From Flavobacterium cupreum (GTDB lineage Bacteria > Bacteroidota > Bacteroidia > Flavobacteriales > Flavobacteriaceae), in contig NZ_QWDM01000008.1 in the NCBI RefSeq assembly GCF_003996965.1, positions 186,001 through 250,000 on the forward strand: DNA of 64,000 nucleotides, in the 5' to 3' direction. The notes beneath the pieces are model-generated. The model did not search any database and was not told the origin of the DNA. It saw only the letters and a program-made list of their open reading frames with translations. Of this stretch, positions 31,887-40,737 are shown in pieces. Within the stretch, counting starts at the first letter, position 1; every line of letters starts with the position of its first letter. The translations under genes were made by a program, and so were the position numbers.

Positions 31887-32657
31887 CTACCAGTCTTTTT
31901 CTGTTTTTTTAGGATTTCCCTTTACTTTTTGTGCGTTAACTTTATCCTGAATTTTCTTTTCTTCGTTATTGACGGCATCTAATAAATTCTGAACACGTTC
32001 TTTTGAAATTCCTCCCGGCATTGGTTTTGGCTCTCCTTTATTGTCTGATTTGTCATCTTTCTTCGGATCGTTTTTACCGTCTTTCTTATCCTTGTCTTTG
32101 TCGCCTTTGTCGTCTTTTTTATCTTTGTCTTTGTCCTTATCCTTGTTTTTATCTTTATCCTTGTCCTTATCTTTATTTTTATCTTTGTCTTTATCCTTAT
32201 TCTTGTCTTTGTTTTTATCGTTTTTCGGAGGATTTTCTTTTAGTTTTTGTTTGGCGTATGCATAGTTGTAACGCGTTTCATCATCAGTGGGGTCATTACG
32301 CAGCGCTTGTTTGTAAGCTTCTACCGCTTGCGTATAATCTTTCTCTTTCATGAAAACATTTCCTAAATTATGATAGGCTTTATGTTTGTCAGGTCTGGTT
32401 TTAGCATTTTTTATTGCTTTAGCGTAAGCCAGTTTCGCTTCAGAAGCCTGGTTTTGCCTGTAAATGGTATTTCCTAAATTATAAGAAGCAACACCGCGTC
32501 TTGGAAATTTAGATTCAGAAATCCTGTAATTTGCTTCAGCATCAACAAATTTATTCTGCTTATATTCTTCATTGGCATCAGGCAATGTCTTGTCTTTCTC
32601 CTGAGCTGAAACGGCTAAGGAAAACGTTAGTAAAATATAAAGAAGTAAATTTTTCAT
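31887..32657 (-). CDS. batC: BatC-like TPR protein with Lys-Asp tract
   Basis: The 256 residues have a signal peptide (about 1-19), then three TPR repeats at about 28-135 (RRGVASYNLGNTIYRQNQ, KHKAYHNLGNVFMKEKDYTQAVEAY). A 60-residue stretch at 146-205 is almost only Lys, Asp and Asn (KDKDKDKNKD repeats). The short tail ISKERVQNLLDAVNNEEK is a helix conserved in BatC. TPR-only BatC proteins are thought to scaffold Bat complexes. The Lys-Asp tract should be an extended, highly charged periplasmic linker. It follows batB. Confidence 0.88.
   Translation of the reverse strand: MKNLLLYILLTFSLAVSAQEKDKTLPDANEEYKQNKFVDAEANYRISESKFPRRGVASYNLGNTIYRQNQASEAKLAYAKAIKNAKTRPDKHKAYHNLGNVFMKEKDYTQAVEAYKQALRNDPTDDETRYNYAYAKQKLKENPPKNDKNKDKNKDKDKDKNKDKDKDKDKNKDKDKDKDKKDDKGDKDKDKKDGKNDPKKDDKSDNKGEPKPMPGGISKERVQNLLDAVNNEEKKIQDKVNAQKVKGNPKKTEKDW
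32043..32222 (-). repeat. Hexanucleotide-like tract coding Lys-Asp repeats in batC
   Basis: About 180 bases are a near-tandem array of AAA/AAG plus GAT/GAC codons in batC frame. Synonymous changes keep units from being identical. It reads through as open frames on the opposite strand, which produces Ser/Leu-rich shadows. Confidence 0.85.
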
Positions 32658-32675
32658 TCTAATTTTTTATTTTTT

Positions 32676-32706
32676 ATTTGCCACGAATGACACCAATTAT
32701 CACTAA
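32676..32706. repeat. Half-copy of CACGAATTACACG-type repeat
   Basis: GCCACGAATGACACCAATTATCACTAAT lies just upstream of batC. It resembles one arm of the repeat at 7181-7200, with no clear second arm within 130 bases. Confidence 0.45.
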
Positions 32707-32798
32707 TCAGGTTGTTTTTTATTTGAATTTTTCAAAAAGGGAAATAATTAAAACGCTTTATTCCGGAGAAGAATTCGTTTAATTGACCGACAACGGTA

Positions 32799-33833
32799 TT
32801 ATTTCTTTTCGTTAAATAAATTCAACTGTTTTATCCAGCTTGTTTTTCTTTCTAAAAGGAAAATGTCCAAAAACAATAACAGGAATGCAAAGCCGATGAA
32901 CCATTGAAACTGCGACTGAAAATCGGCCATTTGCGTGGCTTCAAATTCGGTTTTCTGAATGTTGTTCAGGGCATTTTTTACATATTCTAAAACTTCTTTG
33001 GTATTTCCGCCATATACATAACCGCCTTTTGTAGCTTTTGCGATGGTTTTTAATCCTTCCTGGTTTAGTCTGGTAATAACCGTTGTTCCGTTTTGATCTT
33101 TTTGGTAACTTCTGACAACGCCATTTTCCTTCAGCGGAATTGTCGCTCCCTTTTCAGTTCCAACACCAATGGTGATGATTTTCATTCCCAGTTTATTGGC
33201 TTCTTCGGCAGCAGCAGAAGCTCCTTCAGAGTGATCTTCCCCGTCAGAAATCAGAATCAGTAATTTACTGGTTTTGCTTTTTTCATCAAAATAAGTAGAA
33301 GATAACCGGATCGCCTCGTCAAGTGAAGTTCCCTGAGAAGAAACCATATCAGGAGTCATGCTTTGCAGGAACATTTTGGCAACACTGTAATCTGTTGTAA
33401 TGGGCAAAACAGGGAAAGCGCTGCCGGCATAGGCCACAATTCCGATTCTGTCGCTTCCAAGGTTGTTGATAATCTGCGAAACCAATTGCTTACTTTTATC
33501 CAATCGGCTTGGTGCCACATCTTCTGCCAGCATACTTTTAGAAACGTCAACGGCAAAAACAATGTCAATACCTTCGCGTTTTACGGTTTCCATTTTGGTT
33601 CCAATCTTCGGATTCACCAATCCGATAATTAAACACGCCAACGCCAGAAGCATTACCGATATTTTTAATACAGGTTTGAAAACAGAACTTTCCGGGCTCA
33701 GTTTTTTTACTATTTCCAGATCACCGAATTCACGTTGTTTTTTTCTTTTCCAATACATATTGAAAAGAAAAATACACACCACAACCGGCAGTAAGAATAA
33801 AAGGTATAAATATTTTTTTTCGTCTAATTCCAT
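32799..33833 (-). CDS. batB: BatB-like von Willebrand factor A membrane protein
   Basis: I choose the start at MELDEKKYLYLLFLLP (344 residues). The 29 codons before it lie in the intergenic repeat and do not look coding. Membrane helices at about 9-26 and 56-73 precede a VWA domain whose MIDAS motif is DVSKS at 96-100, with later TSLDEA and ILISDGEDHSEG. A third helix lies near the C-terminus (FQWFIGFAFLLLFLDIFLL). BatB pairs with BatA in the membrane. Two or three residues after the MIDAS, AEDVAPSRL resembles the BatA equivalent AKDLKPNRM. Confidence 0.93.
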   Translation of the reverse strand: MELDEKKYLYLLFLLPVVVCIFLFNMYWKRKKQREFGDLEIVKKLSPESSVFKPVLKISVMLLALACLIIGLVNPKIGTKMETVKREGIDIVFAVDVSKSMLAEDVAPSRLDKSKQLVSQIINNLGSDRIGIVAYAGSAFPVLPITTDYSVAKMFLQSMTPDMVSSQGTSLDEAIRLSSTYFDEKSKTSKLLILISDGEDHSEGASAAAEEANKLGMKIITIGVGTEKGATIPLKENGVVRSYQKDQNGTTVITRLNQEGLKTIAKATKGGYVYGGNTKEVLEYVKNALNNIQKTEFEATQMADFQSQFQWFIGFAFLLLFLDIFLLERKTSWIKQLNLFNEKK

Positions 33834-33835
33834 AT

Positions 33836-33958
33836 AATTTTTAAAATTCCAATCCTCATCGTTGCAGGGATAAATTCCAAATTCCAACTTTTTGCCTTTT
33901 TCTTCAATTTTTAAATCCAATTCAAATTGGAGTTTGGAATTTTAAAATTGAATTTTTT
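33836..33958. repeat. Intergenic AAATTCC repeats between batA and batB
   Basis: Outer arms TTTTAAAATTCCAA (about 33839-33852) and TTGGAATTTTAAAA (about 33934-33947) pair over 14 bases. AAATTCCAAATTCCAA and CCAATTCAAATTGGAG lie inside. It belongs to the same word family as 29105-29180. Confidence 0.75.
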
Positions 33959-33970
33959 TGATTTGCAAAA

Positions 33971-34972
33971 TCAAATGAAGCTTCTGTAAACTGTATTTCT
34001 TAAACCAATTTCCAGCAGTAATAAAAATGCTGCGAGTAAAACAAAACCTCTGTATTTTTCGTCGTAATCATAAAACTTCAATTCCTGGATTTCTGTTGTT
34101 TCCAGTTTATTGATTGCGTTGTAAATTTGCGCTAAACGGTCATTGCTTGTTGCTCTGAAATACGTTCCGTCGGTTTTTCGTGCGATGTTTTTCATCAATT
34201 GCTCGTCGATTTCTACTTTTTGCATTTTAAATAAAAATCCTCCGTTTGGCGCGTAAGCATAGGGCGATTCTGCCATTCCGTTGCTTCCAATACCTATGGT
34301 ATATACTTTTATTCCGTATTGTTTTGCGATATCTGCAGCCGTTTCCGGTTCAATAAAACCGGCGTTGTTTACACCATCTGTCATCAGGATAATAACGCGG
34401 CTTTTTGCTTTACTGTCTTTAAGGCGGTTTACGGCAGTTGCCAGTCCCATTCCAATTCCGGTTCCGTCCTGTAAAGCGGTATCGTATTTAATTCCTTTAA
34501 TGGCTTCCAAGATAATAGCTTTGTCACTTGTAACCGGTGTTTTGGTATACGCTTCTGATGCATAAAGCACCAATCCGATCCTGTCATTTGGTCTTTCTTC
34601 AACAAAATCTGCCGCTACTCTTTTTAAAGCCTCCATACGGTTCGGCTTTAAATCCTTGGCCAGCATACTTCCCGAAACGTCGATTGCCATGACAATATCA
34701 ATTCCTTTGGTTGTTTTCGTCTGATTGCTGATGTCTACTGTTCTTGGTCTTGCTAATGCAATAATTAGAGAAGATAAAGCAATAGTCCTGAAAACATACA
34801 AACACGGTTTTAGTTTTGTCAATAGTGATTCACTATTTTTAAAACCCTGCGTTGAACTCATTTTTAAGGTAGCCGACTGCTGGTTGCGTTTCAGTAAAAA
34901 CCAAATGATTGCAATTGGAATTAAAAGAAACAACCAAAAAAATTCCGGATTTAAAAAAGTTATCTTACTCAT
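33971..34972 (-). CDS. batA: BatA-like von Willebrand factor A membrane protein
   Basis: The 333 residues have an N-terminal helix (about 10-27), a second helix near 60-75 and a VWA domain with MIDAS DVSGS at 98-102, a TPVTSDKAIILEAIKG segment and VIILMTDGVNNAG. A final helix lies near the C-terminus (FVLLAAFLLLLEIGL). The MIDAS should bind a metal and a partner ligand in the periplasm. Its start overlaps the preceding gene's stop by one base. With batB it forms the two-VWA core of the operon. Confidence 0.94.
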   Translation of the reverse strand: MSKITFLNPEFFWLFLLIPIAIIWFLLKRNQQSATLKMSSTQGFKNSESLLTKLKPCLYVFRTIALSSLIIALARPRTVDISNQTKTTKGIDIVMAIDVSGSMLAKDLKPNRMEALKRVAADFVEERPNDRIGLVLYASEAYTKTPVTSDKAIILEAIKGIKYDTALQDGTGIGMGLATAVNRLKDSKAKSRVIILMTDGVNNAGFIEPETAADIAKQYGIKVYTIGIGSNGMAESPYAYAPNGGFLFKMQKVEIDEQLMKNIARKTDGTYFRATSNDRLAQIYNAINKLETTEIQELKFYDYDEKYRGFVLLAAFLLLLEIGLRNTVYRSFI

Positions 34973-36603
34973 TAGTTACTTGCTTTTCTAAGTTCAACAG
35001 AATTTAAAATTCGGGTTGTGATATCATTTGCATAGGAATCACCTTCTTCATGTAAAATCATGATTTGCTGTAAGCCCTGATCTTGTTTGAAAAGCAAAAT
35101 TTCATAATATGCTTTTGCACTTGTTTTATCGACAGGGTTTAAGACGGTCATTGTCCCGTAGCCTTTTAATCCCTGCACCCCTTCGTTGGTCTGGAAATCT
35201 TCTTGTTTTACAATTATATTTTGTCCGCCCTGAGCTTCAATTACTTTTAAAGAACCTTCTAAAGTTTTGGCTAAATCCAGCTCCACAGGTTTTTTGAATT
35301 TACTGGTAGAAACCGTGATAAAGAAATTGTCTGTCATGCTTCCGTATGTAAAAAGCTGCATTTCCTTAATCAGGGCCATTGTCTCTTTTGGCAGCACTTT
35401 TAAGGCGTCCATACGTTTTAAAACTTTTGGAGTTTCAATTAAAACACCAGGATTTCCGTACTCGTTTTTTACCCATTCTCCTTCTAAAAGTCGCTTGGTC
35501 GGGTTCATTAAAATAGTGTCTTTCACATAAGTGAAGCCTTTATTTGCAATGAAAACCGCGGTTGTAAGGGCCAGTAAAAGAAAAACAGATCCTATGGCAA
35601 TTGCAATGCGTTTGTTGCGTTTTTTTCGTAACTGAATCTTGATTTGTTTTTGTCTTTGCGCCTCATTCAGCAATTCGTCTTCTTCGTTCGGAACTTCTGT
35701 CGGAATCGCATTATCAAGCGTTAAGATTACTTTTTGGATTTTATTCCGGTCATCCGTAATTTCGAAATCCAAAGGTTTTGATTTTGCAAATTTTACTAAA
35801 TCGGCCTGACGTAAAACGCGCTCTAGGTTTTCAACGGTTTCCGGTGTTAACGCCATTTTCTTTTTGGTAGAAGCCGTTCTGATGGCCTGTATCAATTCGG
35901 AAGTGGTGCTTTCCATTGCCGGAATGTGAATCGCTTCTTCGATATAATTACGGGCAATATCCGTTAATTCACTGTAATATTCTTTAATTTCACCTTTCTG
36001 AACCAGTTCTTTTTGTTCCAGGTTGTTCAGTAAGCTGGTCGCTTTTTCGATAGGTGTTTTATAAACTTCTTCTTCAATTTTCTTTTGTTGGCGTTTTTTT
36101 ACAAACCAATATACAAAAGCACCAAATCCGATAACAACAACAGCAAGTAATAGGTAAAGCCACCAATCGCTAATGCCATTGTCTCCGGCAGTGATGTCTT
36201 TGATGTCGTACATTTTTTGCTGTAAAGTATCCACTTTTACATTGGCCACTTCAACACGGATAGAATCAGATAAAAAAGGTTTTTTGTCAATCAGAATCTT
36301 AATACCCGGAATGGTATATTTTCCGGAATCAAATTGTGTTAAACCGTATTTTTTGATCAATTCGTAAGTGTCATTTTTCTTAACCGTATCAACTGGGTAC
36401 GATTGAATTACTTCAAGCGGACCAATGGTTTTTAGTTGAGGAAAAACAACTTTAGATTTCGAACTTACCACCATTTTCAGTGTCAGTTTAAACTCAGCCC
36501 CAATTTTGTTTTTTGTGGTATCAATGCTCGTCTCCACTTGTTTTTGCTGGGCAAAAATAGCAGAGGAAAGTAAAAATAAAAAGATGTAAAACTTTAATTT
36601 CAT
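34972..36603 (-). CDS. BatD-like membrane protein of Bat operon
   Basis: The 543 residues have a signal peptide (about 1-18) and a BatD-like beta-sandwich (about 20-130, VETSIDTTKNKIGAEFKLTL). A helix near 148-168 and a cytoplasmic helical domain follow (NNLEQKELVQKGEIKEYYSELTDI). A second helix lies near 335-355, with a further 190-residue domain behind it. The gene sits between the DUF58 gene and batA in the place often taken by an unnamed Bat-cluster membrane protein. The helical segment after the first helix resembles the BatD tail, so it is probably a paralogue fused to an extra domain. Confidence 0.75.
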   Translation of the reverse strand: MKLKFYIFLFLLSSAIFAQQKQVETSIDTTKNKIGAEFKLTLKMVVSSKSKVVFPQLKTIGPLEVIQSYPVDTVKKNDTYELIKKYGLTQFDSGKYTIPGIKILIDKKPFLSDSIRVEVANVKVDTLQQKMYDIKDITAGDNGISDWWLYLLLAVVVIGFGAFVYWFVKKRQQKKIEEEVYKTPIEKATSLLNNLEQKELVQKGEIKEYYSELTDIARNYIEEAIHIPAMESTTSELIQAIRTASTKKKMALTPETVENLERVLRQADLVKFAKSKPLDFEITDDRNKIQKVILTLDNAIPTEVPNEEDELLNEAQRQKQIKIQLRKKRNKRIAIAIGSVFLLLALTTAVFIANKGFTYVKDTILMNPTKRLLEGEWVKNEYGNPGVLIETPKVLKRMDALKVLPKETMALIKEMQLFTYGSMTDNFFITVSTSKFKKPVELDLAKTLEGSLKVIEAQGGQNIIVKQEDFQTNEGVQGLKGYGTMTVLNPVDKTSAKAYYEILLFKQDQGLQQIMILHEEGDSYANDITTRILNSVELRKASN

Positions 36604-36654
36604 TTGATTTTTTTAATTTCAGATTTTATTCTAAAATGATTGCTTAAAAATGGT

Positions 36655-36748
36655 ACGCGGATGACACAGATTGAAGCGGATTTTATTTTGGATATTTATA
36701 TTTTAAAATCTAATATTCTAACAATCTAAGAAGCCGGATAATCTAAAA
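36655..36748. repeat. Weak repeat region upstream of Bat operon unnamed gene
   Basis: ACGCGGATGACACAGATTGAAGCGGATTT and AATCTAATATTCTAACAATCTAAG resemble words of other intergenic repeats, without a strong pairing partner. It may be a decayed copy. Confidence 0.35.
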
Positions 36749-37612
36749 TTATCTTGACTTGAAATACCCCAGCAATTTGGTTACGTAATTTTCGTCGACT
36801 CTTGTATTTACGACACCAGCTCCGGATTTGCTGAAAATATCTTTGAAATAATTGACTCTTTCCTGATAATGCTTTTCGTAATTCATTCGCACCGATTTTG
36901 ATCCGGTGTCCACCAATTGCACCTTTCCGGTTTCTGCGTCAAGCATGCTGACCATTCCTAAATTCGGGATTTTTTCTTCGCGGATGTCGTAAACACGAAC
37001 ACCGGTAATGTCGTGTTTTTTGGAAGCAATTTTTAAAGTCTGCTCGTAATTTTCAGACATGAAATCAGAAATTACAAAAACAATCGCTTTCTTTTTCTGA
37101 GTTCCTGATAAAAATTTTAAAGCAGCTCCAACATCCGTTTTCTGACTTTTCGGTTCAAATTCGATCAATTCGCGAATGATTCTCAAAACATGCGAACGTC
37201 CTTTTTTGGGCGGAATATACAATTCGACGTTATCTGAAAAAAGGATTAAACCAATCTTGTCGTTATTTTGTGTAGCCGAAAAAGCCATCGTTGCCGCTAT
37301 TTCGGTTACGATGTCTTTTTTAAACTGACTCTTTGATCCAAAACCTTCAGAACCCGAAATGTCAACCATTAAAACCATGGTTAGCTCTCGTTCTTCTTCA
37401 AAAACTTTTACGTGCGCTTCGTTATAACGGGCAGTCACATTCCAGTCGATGTTACGGATATCGTCGCCGTACTGGTATTGACGCACTTCGCTAAAAGTCA
37501 TTCCACGTCCTTTAAAAGAAGAGTGGTATTCTCCCGAAAAGATATGATTACTCAGCCTTTTGGTTTTGATCTCTATTTTCCGTACTTTTTTTAAAAGCTC
37601 TTTTGTATCCAT
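36749..37612 (-). CDS. DUF58 domain-containing protein
   Basis: The 287 residues carry the DUF58 signature VRQYQYGDDIRNIDWNVTAR at 43-62 and a VWA-like fold with DISGS (84-88) and a VFVISDF strand. DUF58 proteins are the regular partners of MoxR ATPases. MoxR/VWA pairs act as chaperone-like machines for metal-centre insertion or stress-related complex assembly. The gene follows moxR by 80 bases with a hairpin in the gap, and precedes the Bat genes. Confidence 0.93.
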   Translation of the reverse strand: MDTKELLKKVRKIEIKTKRLSNHIFSGEYHSSFKGRGMTFSEVRQYQYGDDIRNIDWNVTARYNEAHVKVFEEERELTMVLMVDISGSEGFGSKSQFKKDIVTEIAATMAFSATQNNDKIGLILFSDNVELYIPPKKGRSHVLRIIRELIEFEPKSQKTDVGAALKFLSGTQKKKAIVFVISDFMSENYEQTLKIASKKHDITGVRVYDIREEKIPNLGMVSMLDAETGKVQLVDTGSKSVRMNYEKHYQERVNYFKDIFSKSGAGVVNTRVDENYVTKLLGYFKSR

Positions 37613-37616
37613 TTGA

Positions 37617-37690
37617 TTTGTTTAAAGTTTAAAAGTTTCAGGTTTCAGGTTTGCTTTACAACAACCTGAAACCTGAAACATTAAACAAAT
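37617..37690. repeat. Intergenic inverted repeat, GTTTCAGGTTTCAGGTT word
   Basis: Perfect 17-base arms lie at 37635-37651 and 37663-37679 around an 11-base loop, with weaker outer pairing (GTTTAAAGTTTAAA / TTAAAC). It lies between moxR and the DUF58 gene and would form a strong hairpin in their transcript. Confidence 0.9.
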
Positions 37691-37692
37691 TT

Positions 37693-38697
37693 TTAAGGTA
37701 CTTCAATCTCGTTTACGATTTTGTTGATAATGTCTACAGAAGTAATGTTTTCGGCTTCAGCCTCGTAAGTGATCCCGACTCTGTGACGTAAAACATCATG
37801 CACAACAGCACGAACATCTTCGGGAATTACATAACCGCGACGTTTGATGAAAGCGTAACATTTTGCCGCATTGGCTAAATTGATACTTCCACGTGGTGAT
37901 GCTCCAAAACTAATAAGAGGTTTTAAGTCTGCCAGTTTGTACTTTTCCGGATAACGGGTTGCAAAGATGATATCCAGGATATATTTTTCGATTTTTTCGT
38001 CCATGTAAACTTCGCGGACAGCTTCCTGCGCACGCAGAATTTGTTCCACTGAAACAACCGGATTTACTTTTTCGTAACTTCCTTTTAAGTTTTGACGAAT
38101 TACAAAACGCTCTTCGTCAATTTTTGGGTAGTCAATTACTGTTTTCAACATAAAACGATCGACCTGAGCTTCAGGAAGCTGGTAGGTTCCTTCCTGCTCC
38201 ACAGGGTTTTGAGTAGCAAGTACCAAAAACGGACGGTCCAGTTTGAAAGTAGTGTCGCCAATAGTAACTTGTTTTTCCTGCATCGCCTCCAAAAGTGCTG
38301 ACTGAACTTTCGCCGGAGCACGGTTGATCTCATCGGCAAGGACGAAGTTGGCGAAGATTGGCCCTTTTTTAATAGAAAATTCGTTTGCTTTAATGTTGTA
38401 AATCATTGTTCCGACTACATCGGCAGGTAATAAGTCAGGTGTAAACTGAATACGGCTGAAAGAACCCTGGACAGCTTGTGACAAAGTATTAATGGCTAAC
38501 GTTTTGGCCAGTCCCGGAACACCTTCCAGTAAAATGTGCCCCTGTCCCAAAAGACCAATTAATAAACGCTCGACCATGTGTTTCTGGCCCACAATAACTT
38601 TGTTCATTTCCATTGTAAGAAGGTCTATAAAAGCACTTTCTCTTTCAATTTTTTCATTTATCGCTCTAATGTCTAAAGTCGTTGTATTTTCTTCCAT
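37693..38697 (-). CDS. MoxR family AAA ATPase
   Basis: The 334 residues form a complete MoxR ATPase. Walker A is GVPGLAKT at 59-66 and Walker B ADEINRAP at 121-128. Sensor 1 is in LATQNPVEQEGTYQLPEAQ, and the C-terminal lid domain has LISFGASPRGSINL. It is the first gene of the Bat operon and is likely to remodel or activate the VWA proteins encoded behind it. Divergent transcription from the aldo/keto reductase leaves 223 bases, in which I see no clean -7 element. Confidence 0.96.
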   Translation of the reverse strand: MEENTTTLDIRAINEKIERESAFIDLLTMEMNKVIVGQKHMVERLLIGLLGQGHILLEGVPGLAKTLAINTLSQAVQGSFSRIQFTPDLLPADVVGTMIYNIKANEFSIKKGPIFANFVLADEINRAPAKVQSALLEAMQEKQVTIGDTTFKLDRPFLVLATQNPVEQEGTYQLPEAQVDRFMLKTVIDYPKIDEERFVIRQNLKGSYEKVNPVVSVEQILRAQEAVREVYMDEKIEKYILDIIFATRYPEKYKLADLKPLISFGASPRGSINLANAAKCYAFIKRRGYVIPEDVRAVVHDVLRHRVGITYEAEAENITSVDIINKIVNEIEVP

Positions 38698-38920
38698 ATA
38701 AATATTTTTAAAACCTTTTTAAGACGTTGATTTATGTGCCTAACTTTTGAGAGTGCAAATTGAATATTTTTTGAGAAGTAAGATGTTAAAGAATGGTTAA
38801 AACTTCGACCAATGACCTAATTTTAAGGACGAATTGTGAATCTATTTTTATATTTTTAAGAACTTTGGTGATTATGCTTTAGAAAAGCATATTTAATACC
38901 AAAAATAACGCAATAATACC

Positions 38921-39796
38921 ATGAGCAAAACAACATTATCGCCTATAATTTCGGGCACTATGAATTGGGGAGTATGGGATAAAAACCTAACACCTAAAGA
39001 AATGGAAAACATGATACAAATCTGTATCGAAAATAAAATCACCACTTTTGATCACGCCGATATTTACGGATCTTATACCACAGAAGCCGACTTTGGAAAA
39101 GCTTTTCACAACAGTAAAATTGCACGCGAAAAATTACAGCTTATCACCAAATGCGGCATCCAGATGATTGCTGAAAATCGTCCGGAGAACAAAATTAAAT
39201 ATTATGACTATTCCAAAGAATATATTGTATGGTCTGTTGAAGAATCATTAAAAAAATTAAAAACAGATTACGTGGATGTTTTTTTACTGCACAGGCCAAG
39301 TCCGCTGATGCAGGCTGATGAAATTGCTGAAGCGGTTGAAAAATTAAAAGCAGAAGGGAAAATTATAGATTTTGGACTATCTAATTTTACGAATTCCCAA
39401 ACGGAATTAATTCGCCAGAAAACAGAAGTAAGTTACAATCAGGTTCAGTTTTCGGCAACTCATTTTGAGCCCATGACGGACGGAAGTCTGGATTATATGC
39501 AAACTCACGGAATACGACCATTGTCATGGAATCCGCTTGGGACTGTCTTTAGAGAGGATACAAAGAAAACACGTCGTCTGAAAAAATTGCTTTCGACCTT
39601 AGTAGAAAAATACCATTTCGGTTCGGATACCCTTTTACTTTCCTGGATTCTGAAACATCCGGCAAAAGTTATTCCGATCGCCGGAACAGTAAATGTTGCC
39701 AGAATTCAATCCCTGATGAAAGCAGTCGAACTTGAAATGGATAAAGAAGACTGGTTTGCCATCTGGACAGAAAGTATGGGCGACGACGTAGCCTAG
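38921..39796 (+). CDS. Aldo/keto reductase
   Basis: The 291 residues form a TIM-barrel oxidoreductase. Catalytic positions can be read at Asp44 and Tyr49 (TTFDHADIYG), Lys77 (ITKCG) and His in VFLLHRPSP. The late motif VIPIAGTVNVARI binds NADPH. It resembles the YdhF group of aldo/keto reductases, which reduce aldehydes and ketones, and its physiological substrate is unknown. An SDR gene follows 54 bases later on the same strand, so two reductases may be co-expressed. Confidence 0.93.
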   Translation: MSKTTLSPIISGTMNWGVWDKNLTPKEMENMIQICIENKITTFDHADIYGSYTTEADFGKAFHNSKIAREKLQLITKCGIQMIAENRPENKIKYYDYSKEYIVWSVEESLKKLKTDYVDVFLLHRPSPLMQADEIAEAVEKLKAEGKIIDFGLSNFTNSQTELIRQKTEVSYNQVQFSATHFEPMTDGSLDYMQTHGIRPLSWNPLGTVFREDTKKTRRLKKLLSTLVEKYHFGSDTLLLSWILKHPAKVIPIAGTVNVARIQSLMKAVELEMDKEDWFAIWTESMGDDVA

Positions 39797-39850
39797 TTTT
39801 CAGTGTATGTATTCAGCTTCTATTGGTGTGAAAAAAAATAAAAAATCAAC

Positions 39851-40606
39851 ATGAAAAAAACAGTTTTAATTACTGGGGCCACCAGCGGGATTGGAAAAGC
39901 AACCGCGCAAATAATGGCAAAAAATAACTATAAAATTATCCTTTGCGGAAGACGTAAAGAACGTTTGGCAGAACTTGAAAAAGAACTTTCGGTTTTTACG
40001 GAAGTCCATTCGCTTTCTTTTGATGTTCGTGATAAAGAGACAGTTTTTTCAACTATACACTCATTGCCAACAGAATTTTCGCAAATTGATGTTTTAATTA
40101 ATAATGCCGGAAATGCCCATGGTCTGGATCCAATTCAAAATGGAAATACTGACGATTGGGATGCTATGATCGATATTAATGTGAAAGGACTTTTGTATGT
40201 TTCAAAGGCTATTATTCCACAAATGATCGAAAGAAAAGCGGGACACATTATCAATATTGGTTCTATTGCGGGTAAAGAAGTTTATCCGAATGGAAATGTT
40301 TATTGCGCCTCAAAACATGCTGTTGATGCTATTAACAACGGAATGCGAATGGACTTAAATCCATACGGAATTAGAGTAGGAGCAATTCATCCGGGAATGG
40401 TTGAAACCGAATTTAGTGAAGTTCGTTTTAAAGGCGATGCAGATAGAGCGTCGAATGTTTATAAAGGTTGGGACGCTTTACAAGCGGAAGATATTGCGGA
40501 TATTATTCATTTTGTGGTTTCGAGAAAATACCATGTAAACATAGCGGATTTAATTGTATATCCGACAGCGCAAGCCTCGGCAACAATTGTCAAGAAGAAT
40601 ATTTAG
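39851..40606 (+). CDS. SDR family NAD(P)-dependent oxidoreductase
   Basis: The 251 residues form a classical SDR. The cofactor motif TGATSGIG is at 8-15, with NNAGNAHG at about 84-91, the catalytic Ser in NIGSIAGK, and Tyr and Lys in YCASKHAV. The basic residues CGRRKERLAELEKEL after the second strand suggest NADP(H) preference. It resembles YdfG-type 3-hydroxy acid dehydrogenases. Unlike the SDR at 14810-15370, all catalytic residues are present. A repeat hairpin follows the stop codon. Confidence 0.93.
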   Translation: MKKTVLITGATSGIGKATAQIMAKNNYKIILCGRRKERLAELEKELSVFTEVHSLSFDVRDKETVFSTIHSLPTEFSQIDVLINNAGNAHGLDPIQNGNTDDWDAMIDINVKGLLYVSKAIIPQMIERKAGHIINIGSIAGKEVYPNGNVYCASKHAVDAINNGMRMDLNPYGIRVGAIHPGMVETEFSEVRFKGDADRASNVYKGWDALQAEDIADIIHFVVSRKYHVNIADLIVYPTAQASATIVKKNI

Positions 40607-40611
40607 ATTAT

Positions 40612-40737
40612 CTGACATTGGACTTCTTAGATTTTAGACTGGCTTAGACAGCGAGATTTAAAATTGTTAAATCTAAAAATTTAAGAAGTCCAACGTCTAA
40701 GAAGTCTAAAAATCTAACCTATAAGAAGTCTAATTAA
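40612..40737. repeat. Intergenic inverted repeat, GACTTCTTAGATTTTAGAC word
   Basis: TTGGACTTCTTA (40618-40629) pairs perfectly with TAAGAAGTCCAA (40682-40693). The right half then repeats GTCTAAGAAGTCTAAAAATC and AAGAAGTCTAATT up to the start codon of the next gene. It fills the whole gap between the SDR gene and the AlbA_2 gene. Confidence 0.8.

Noticed and set aside
32003..32353. Long Ser/Leu-, Cys/Tyr- and Phe-rich plus-strand frames
   Set aside because: They are antisense shadows of the Lys-Asp repeat tract in batC; no promoter or family-like content.
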